64,000 bases of DNA from Salvia splendens (taxonomy: Eukaryota > Streptophyta > Magnoliopsida > Lamiales > Lamiaceae): assembly GCF_004379255.2 (NCBI RefSeq), contig NW_024599483.1, forward strand, positions 22,526-86,525, given 5' to 3'. Shown in pieces: positions 58,429 through 64,000 of the stretch; the first letter of the stretch is position 1, and each line of letters begins with the position of its first letter. The notes beneath the pieces are model-generated. The model was not told the DNA's origin. It saw only the letters and a program-made list of their open reading frames with translations, and searched no databases. The position numbers and the translations under genes were made by a program.

Positions 58429-58935
58429 GGGCACCCACAATGGGGCGCCCGATGGCGGCCATCATCCTCGGGAGTGGACGATGCCTCCATTGTGGGTGCC
58501 CGCATCGTCCGCGCCCTACGCCCACGCCTGATGCATCGTCCGCGGAATAAGCGCGGACGATGGCCTATCGTCCGCTCCATCGGGCGCCCATTGTGGGCTT
58601 GGCGACGATGGGCCTAGACGATGACACGCGTTTTTTATTTTTTGTATAAATACCCTCTACCCCACCGTCATTTGTAACATTTCACGATTCCACTCTCGAA
58701 ACTCACATTTCTATGAAATGGATTCAAGTCCCATAGTCCGATGTTTGGTGAGGCGCGTTGGCCGGGTACAGAACCCGACGAATATCGGTCGTTCGACGCC
58801 AACACACAGTACGATCCGAACAAAATAATAGTAATAAAATATATAGGGCGCGCCTTAGGGCGCCCATTGCAGGTGGGGGTAGGAGGATAAAACTGATTAT
58901 GTGGCGCGCCTTAGGGCGCCCTATTGTGGATGCCT
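58429..58935. mobile_element. Harbinger-like MITE (GGGCGCCC family)
   Basis: Left GGGCACCCACAATGGGGCGC and right (reverse strand) AGGCATCCACAATAGGGCGC; TGA on both sides (58426-58428, 58936-58938). It holds a leader-like stretch and ATGGATTCAAGTCCC at 58719, probably the start of an ORF1, cut off after a few codons. Confidence 0.75.
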
Positions 58936-58938
58936 TGA

Positions 58939-59179
58939 CTGTCAATGATTCAAAAGAGTATTTAATTTTTATGAAAATTAGGATTTGAAGTATTTTCAGT
59001 ACAATAAATAAATGGAATTAAATGAGAGTGTGGTAGGAAGGAAGATTGGGAATCGGGTCTGAGGTCATTTTCTACTTCCTGTCTCAAGAATCTCGCGAAA
59101 CAAATTAAGTAGCCATAGACACGAATAAAATATCTCAATAATAGAAACTTAAAGAAAAACTAATACTATGGTATCCCAT
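58939..59179. other. intergenic spacer
   Basis: Short AT-rich spacer, nothing recognised. Confidence 0.4.
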
Positions 59180-59182
59180 TTA

Positions 59183-60140
59183 GAGCATTCACATCTGTGC
59201 TCTTTGTCAAGAGCACGGATGTGGGCCCGGACCCACTTTTATTACTTTTTTACTCCCTAATTTTCCCCAAGAGCACAACACCCACATTCATGCTCTTTCG
59301 CAAGGACATCTCAAGGGTCCCATCATTCCATTATTAAATTTAAATACTCATTACTAAAAATATATTAAAATATAAAAATTACATAATTAAATCCTAAAAA
59401 TAAAAATTACAAACTTAAAATCCTAAATATTAAAATTACACAATATTATCCTAAAAAAATACATAATTAAAATCATAAAAAATAAAAATACATAATTAAA
59501 ATCATAAAAAATAAAAAATACATAATTAAAGGCTAAAAAATACCCCCGTGTAAACTATTCCTCTGGCCCTATCCCCAATATTCTTCGTAGACCCCGTATC
59601 ATTGCCAAATGTGAATCAAGTTGCTCAGAGGTCATATTTGACCTATCGACCAAATTGAGTTGGGCCAAAAGGATCCACAACGAGTTGGTGAGGGGTTGAG
59701 GAGGCACCAAGGGAGGGAGGCGGGAGCAGGTGCAGGGGCCGTGGCGCGACGGCGGTTAGCCGTCGCCTTCTTCCTTCCTTGCGGTCGGCGTTGGGAACTG
59801 CTCGGGCCAGCGTCGGGGCTACCCAAGTTAGCTCCGGCGAGCTGGCTAGCCACCTCATCCTCGCCGGCGTCGGATAGGGATACCGACTTAGACCGTTTGC
59901 TGGAGGAGCTGGAGGAGAATGATATGCCTCCCATATACTTCGGATGCACACGCACCTCCTACCAAGCGCTGAGGTACTTGAATGGTTTGTAATTGAGGGA
60001 TTGGTAGGTCGCCAAGGCGGCACTGATGATGTCAAGCTCGCTCCTGCCGCTCCCCGCCGACCACTCTTCCTGGAGGTAATAGCCCTGGAACTTTTGGATT
60101 TCTTCGTTGGCTCTGAATATGGCATTGTGCACAGAAAGCG
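59183..60140 (-). mobile_element. Harbinger element, 5'-truncated, with ORF1 remnant
   Basis: Same family as 19729-21579. The 3' terminus is at 59183 (plus-strand GAGCATTCACATC, preceded by TTA). ORF1 remnant at about 60140-59556 (reverse) starts inside the protein (HNAIFRANEEIQKFQGYYLQ), passes HPKYMGG and a serine run, DEVASQLAGANLGSPDAG, and then shifts frames. The element half containing the 5' terminus is missing beyond 60140. Confidence 0.75.
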
Positions 60141-60493
60141 TTTTTAACGTATTATATAGTAAATGTAATGGAGTGATTTGCAAATCTTAAATTTTTTTTG
60201 CAGGTGTACTCAATTTGGTGTTCTAAATCTAAATTTGGTGTTATTCCATAGAAAAACCTAAAAATTGGCTTGGGTTTAGTGTATGGTTGGAGATGTTTTT
60301 TATACAAAAAATGAGATTTGGTGTATGATTGGAGATGATCTTACTCAATCTAATCCTCCACGAAAAGTAAGAAATTCCGCATATTTTGACCAATTCAAGG
60401 TGAAAAATGGGGTTGCTCCCTCGGCAAAACTTGGATAAAGTTGAGCCAAAAGATCGCGATTCAAGATAAATTCATGAGGGAGCGGTATCTCTT

Positions 60494-60640
60494 TAGAGCA
60501 TCCCCAAAGCTGTTACTGTGGGAGAGCATGCTCGTGGTGTTGGCACGACATGGTGCAAGCTCTCCATTGGGCTCGTGCCAGCGGCACGAGTATGCTCGCG
60601 TAGACGAGCTGCTCACGGCAAGAACACACACGCCCAGTCT
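60494..60640. mobile_element. solo Harbinger end
   Basis: GAGCATCCCCAAAGCTGTTA followed by about 140 bp of GC-rich GCACGAG/CTCGTGCC words matches the left end region of the 19729 element family; no opposite end found. Confidence 0.5.
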
Positions 60641-60887
60641 ATTTTGAGATCGCTTTATAATATTAAAAATAACCAGCCAAAAGCATTAACATAGCAAAGA
60701 CCAATGCACCAATTGCAGTACAATAGAATTGTAAGTCAGTAGTTATTCCATATGCTCCCCACAATTAAGTTATGGAGAAGGAAAATTAATGAATGAGAAA
60801 TGACAGTAAACAAACTATTAACACAATAAAAAAAATATCAGCACCAAAAATGGACTATAATTTTATTAAATTTGTAGCTAAGTAATC

Positions 60888-61112
60888 ATTCTGTCCCAAG
60901 GTAGTTAGAGCATTTCTTTTGGGTACGAAACTTTAAAAATTGATATATTAAAGGTTAAAGTAGAGAGAGTAAAGTAAGAGAGGGAAGATAGATGAAGATA
61001 GAGTAAAGTATGAGAGATGATGGAGTTTTTGCCAAAAAAAGGAACGACTCAACTACTTTGGGATAATTCAAAAAAAATACGACTCAACTACATTGGGACT
61101 TTGGGACTGATG
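60888..61112. mobile_element. degenerate Stowaway-like MITE
   Basis: CATTCTGTCCCAAGGTAGTT at the left and ACTACATTGGGACTTTGGGA near the right end are weakly inverted; the AAAGTAGAGAGAGTAAAGTA interior is like that of the Stowaway at 22095. Ends are worn and the TSD uncertain. Confidence 0.45.
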
Positions 61113-61310
61113 TAGTATTCATTTTAGCTTCGTTTTTCCTTTTATTTTTAATTGATTTTTAAACATAATAATATTGTGGAACCATGAGTTTTCATCCGGC
61201 TCTCCATATATATATAGATAACAATACTTGCATTAACTATTATATTACGAAGTTATTGTATGTACTGATTGATGTTAAATCCATGATGTAATTGTATATG
61301 AATGAAACTA

Positions 61311-61564
61311 CTCCCTCCGTCTTGGAATAAGAGTACTATTTAGATATGACACGGATATTAAGAAATGTAAAGAAAAGTGAGTTGAATAAGTTAGTGGAAT
61401 ATGAGTCTCATTATATATAAGTATTAGTTTTATAATATAATGTGAGTGAAATAAGTGTGATGGAATGTGAGACCTATTTACTATTTATGGCAAAAGTAAA
61501 ATATAACTCGTGTTATGGGATAGACCGAAATGATAAAGTAGGACTCTATTGTGAGGTGATGAAG
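61311..61564. mobile_element. Stowaway-type MITE
   Basis: Starts CTCCCTCCGTCTTGGAATAA after TA; the right end (reverse strand CTTCATCACCTCACAATAGA) is diverged, followed by TA. The interior is the usual GTGAGTTGAATAAGTTAGTG type. Confidence 0.65.
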
Positions 61565-62013
61565 TATATGAAATTAAAGAAATAGAATAGCAAAGAATTA
61601 CTATAATTTTGTGGGTTACCCACTAACAGCAAAGCATATCCCAACTGTCAGAAACTACATTGTCGAATTCTTAATAATGGCCACCCATTCTCCTCAAAAT
61701 CATCAATTCTTTCAATCATTGCATTTCTCTTATGTATAATTTGTTCCTAGCCTACATCACCGATCAATATTGTTTTACAATCATCATCCTCCCCTTTAGT
61801 TTCTATCCAATAATAGCCAGATATGTTGAGCGTTTGTATATTCTCACTCATTATTTTAAAGTTTATTATTCAACATTATTTTCTTTGTTGCAACCACGTT
61901 ATTGCAGTTCTGTTGGTTACAGTGCAACACACATATTTCACATTTCTTGAAATGGCAAACAGTTATTCAGAGTTATTCAGTCTATCTTTAATTAATTTTT
62001 TAGTGGCCACACT
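61565..62013. other. intergenic spacer
   Basis: AT-rich spacer with no recognised gene or repeat. Confidence 0.4.
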
Positions 62014-62423
62014 TAGAGGTGCCACAGTTCCGGAACCGGCGGTCCCGTTTTTGGATATTGTCGAACCGGAGCCGAATCGCGAGGGTGTTTCACGGTTACG
62101 GTTCCGTTTCCAAAACCGCCGTTTTCAGTTTCTGTTCCGAACCGGCGGTTTTTTTACGGTTTTTCACGGTTTCAAACAGTCGGGTTTTTTGCGGTTCCGG
62201 CTTGGTTTCATGGTTTTTTCGGCGGTTTTTCGCAGTTCCGGTTTGGAACCGGCGTTTCTGGCACGGTTTCGGTTAAAAATTTTTGAACATGAACCGAACC
62301 ACGGTTCAAAAATCGACGGTCGGTAAATTCTAAATTCTCACGGTTTAGATTCGGAACCGTAACCGGCGGTTACGGTTTCGGTTCGGTTTTAACCGCCGGT
62401 TCGGTAAACCTTGGGCAGGTCTA
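62014..62423. mobile_element. hAT-like element, GGTTCCGG/CCGGTTC words
   Basis: Left TAGAGGTGCCACAGTTCCGG and right (reverse strand) TAGACCTGCCCAAGG; flanks GCCACACT and GCCACAGG agree at six of eight positions. The body repeats GGTTTCGGTTCGG and AACCGGCGGTT words and is non-coding despite open frames. Confidence 0.7.
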
Positions 62424-62508
62424 GCCACAGGTCCTTGTAGAATTCGTATGTTTTAAATTTTAAGAGATACATTCCGGTGCTCATCAAACTGGTTTTTTAT
62501 AGATGTTA

Positions 62509-62755
62509 CTCCCCTCCATCCGCCATTAGGAGTCTCATTTTTTAGCGACACTGTTTTAAGAAATGTTAAAAAGTGGGTCGAAAAAAGTTAGGGAAATAGG
62601 GGTCCCACATGTATATATTAGTTTTAAATGAAATGTGAGTTGAATGAGTTAGTTGAAGGTGGTACCCTATTACCATTTATGGTAAAAGTGAACCGTGACT
62701 CCTATTCGCACGAACTAAAATGGAAAAACAATACTTCTATTCGGGACGGAGGGAG
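62509..62755. mobile_element. Stowaway-type MITE
   Basis: Ends CTCCCCTCCATCCGCCATTA and (reverse strand) CTCCCTCCGTCCCGAATAGA with TA on both sides. Confidence 0.85.
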
Positions 62756-62757
62756 TA

Positions 62758-63370
62758 GTAAATAGTTGAGATAAATAGACTTATTAAGTGATTGGGTTGA
62801 GTTTTAATATTCCAGTGTGCTGATTAATTCTTAGGCCTGAACTCTTTGTGTTGGCTCATTGTGAAACCGACCCATTACTTACCTAGGAGGTTGCCGATGG
62901 TTGTCGTGTGGCATTCCATGAGAATAACGAATGTTGGTCGTCTGATGTATGGTTTTCTCTTGGTGCTTACTTTGGCGACTGTTTGGTTAGGAGGTCCTTG
63001 GCTCTTTGCAGTTGCGTGTACAACCTGAGCCATATCCTAAATCTTCTATTGTTTCTTTACTTAGTTGGTTCTTTTTACAGATCCGATTAGATCTTGCTAT
63101 TGTTTACTGGCCCAGTTACTTGAGTGTGCAGGTGTATTACAAAGACTATAGCTTAGACAGTTAGACTTAAGTTGGTCCAGACTCAAGTAGTGCTAGGATT
63201 TCCCTTGTATCTGTTATGTACTTAGTCATTGGTTTTGTAATTCTTTGGTTTGTAGGGAGATTAACCACATTACCCGAGCCGGGTCATTGCGATCCCCTTT
63301 GTGAGGAGCACCCCTTCTCTCGAAGTTACAGGCTATTTTGCCGAGTTTCTTAGAGAGAGACAGAGAGTTG
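62758..63370. other. region with no identified gene
   Basis: Contains two short overlapping frames at 62846-63090 that read CWLIVKPTHYLPRRLPMVVV or AFHENNECWSSDVWFSLGAY. They may be part of an old retroelement but I cannot name it. 63300-63370 is the flank of the LTR-like repeats that follow. Confidence 0.3.
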
Positions 63371-64000
63371 TGATAAGGCTCGTTTCATGCATCGGTTTTA
63401 GGGGAATTTCTATACTTTCTGGAACTAAAGTGATATTTTGAGTTTAGGTGCGTAGATATCTGCCAGGTTCGAAGAATGTGCAAATCAAACCGGCAGACGG
63501 AAATAAAGGTGATTTGAAGTGAAAACCTTAAGTCTCCCCACTGATCAAGTGGAATCGTGAAGAAGCAGCCTGAGCTAGAGTAAAGAGAGAACTTCCAAGG
63601 GATCTTGTTTGAGGGCACAAGCGTCAAATCCGAGGAAGGAATACCCTAGGGATTAGAGCCCCAGCCTCCCTATATAAGGATGATAAGGTTCGTTTCATGC
63701 TTTCATTTTAGATCAAAACACGGTGTTTTTTCGGTGCAACCTAATGTCTGTTTCTAGTTTAGGTGCGTGAAAATCTGTCGGACCTAGAAAGCGCATATAA
63801 ATTACCAGGGGCAGAGGAAAAGGAGGAAAAAGAAGTGAAAACGCCCCGCAATTACCAGACTAAGGAGATGAAAAGGAATGCTGGCAGAATATAAAAATGG
63901 AGCAAGGAGCAAATATAAAGATGAAGGGCAAAAAAGATAAATTATGAAGAGAGAGTGCCCTAGGGATTGCTGCCCTATATAAAGGGACGGCCCTTTTTGA
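63371..64000 (+). repeat. two tandem LTR promoter (U3-like) segments, open at the window end
   Basis: TGATAAGGCTCGTTTCATGC at about 63371 and TGATAAGGTTCGTTTCATGC at about 63680 open two similar segments. Each has a GTTTAGGTGCGT(A/G) box about 75-90 bp in, a purine-rich middle and CCCTAGGGATT...CCTATATAA(A/G)G near its end. The TGATAAGG start recalls Athila-like plant LTRs. The second unit runs past the window. Confidence 0.55.

Noticed and set aside
62019..62326. Arg/Phe-rich frames around 62019-62326
   Set aside because: They reflect the GGTTTCGG repeats of a hAT-like element and are open in more than one frame.
1..64000. tRNA, rRNA or snRNA genes
   Set aside because: I saw no convincing cloverleaf, rRNA or snRNA body; the USE/TATA words at 14175-14790 are not followed by a recognisable snRNA.

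Overview
The window reads as nuclear DNA of a flowering plant. It has eudicot-type multi-exon genes with short exons and GT-AG introns, AT-rich spacers, many Stowaway, PIF/Harbinger and hAT-type elements, Ty3/gypsy LTR elements, and plant-only families (HD-ZIP IV, RIC/CRIB, COBRA-like). An asterid, possibly a Lamiales species, is my inference from overall protein similarity; the sequence does not prove it.

Genes. Five nuclear genes can be traced exon by exon: an adenosine deaminase-like gene (1078-3659, minus), VPS28 of ESCRT-I (12910-13539, plus, single exon), a tryptophan synthase beta paralogue (17074-18818, minus), an HD-ZIP IV homeobox-START gene (36145-39002, minus) and a RIC-type CRIB gene (55781-57267, minus). 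VPS28, TSB and HD-ZIP IV have full-length open frames. The ADA-like and RIC genes each carry one single-base deletion relative to their families. A COBRA-like gene (50630-55030, minus) is split by a young gypsy insertion and lacks its 3' half. A small gene of a plant-conserved, uncharacterised type may lie at 190-495 (minus). These genes are unrelated in function and look like ordinary dispersed plant genes, not a cluster.

Mobile DNA fills most of the rest. 5.5-10.1 kb: a PIF/Harbinger-like element split by a 3.3 kb long-TIR element. 10.4-12.1 kb: hAT-like element, nested Stowaways and a MITE. 13.8-15.1 kb: a Harbinger-like element holding about eight 73-bp repeats, each resembling a plant snRNA promoter (USE plus TATA). 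16.2-16.9 kb: hAT-like element with an exact 8-bp TSD. 19.7-21.6 kb: Harbinger element with a broken ORF1. 22.0-22.6 kb: tandem duplication with a Stowaway in one copy only. 23.3-35.0 kb: a very large inverted repeat of LTR-like arms bounded by a 5-bp TSD; one arm holds a 5.5 kb LTR element whose long coding region runs antisense to its LTRs. 41.15-44.06 kb: Stowaway inside hAT inside Harbinger. 45.9-46.8 kb: gypsy remnants in the order pol end - LTR - gag start. 51.0-54.7 kb: a chromodomain gypsy element lacking gag. 58-62.4 kb: more hAT and Harbinger-like elements. 63.37 kb to the end: duplicated LTR promoter segments.

Most of the novelty is in how the elements are assembled: the inverted-LTR structure, the antisense four-exon gene in an LTR element, the USE/TATA array, and two otherwise complete genes each broken by one base.
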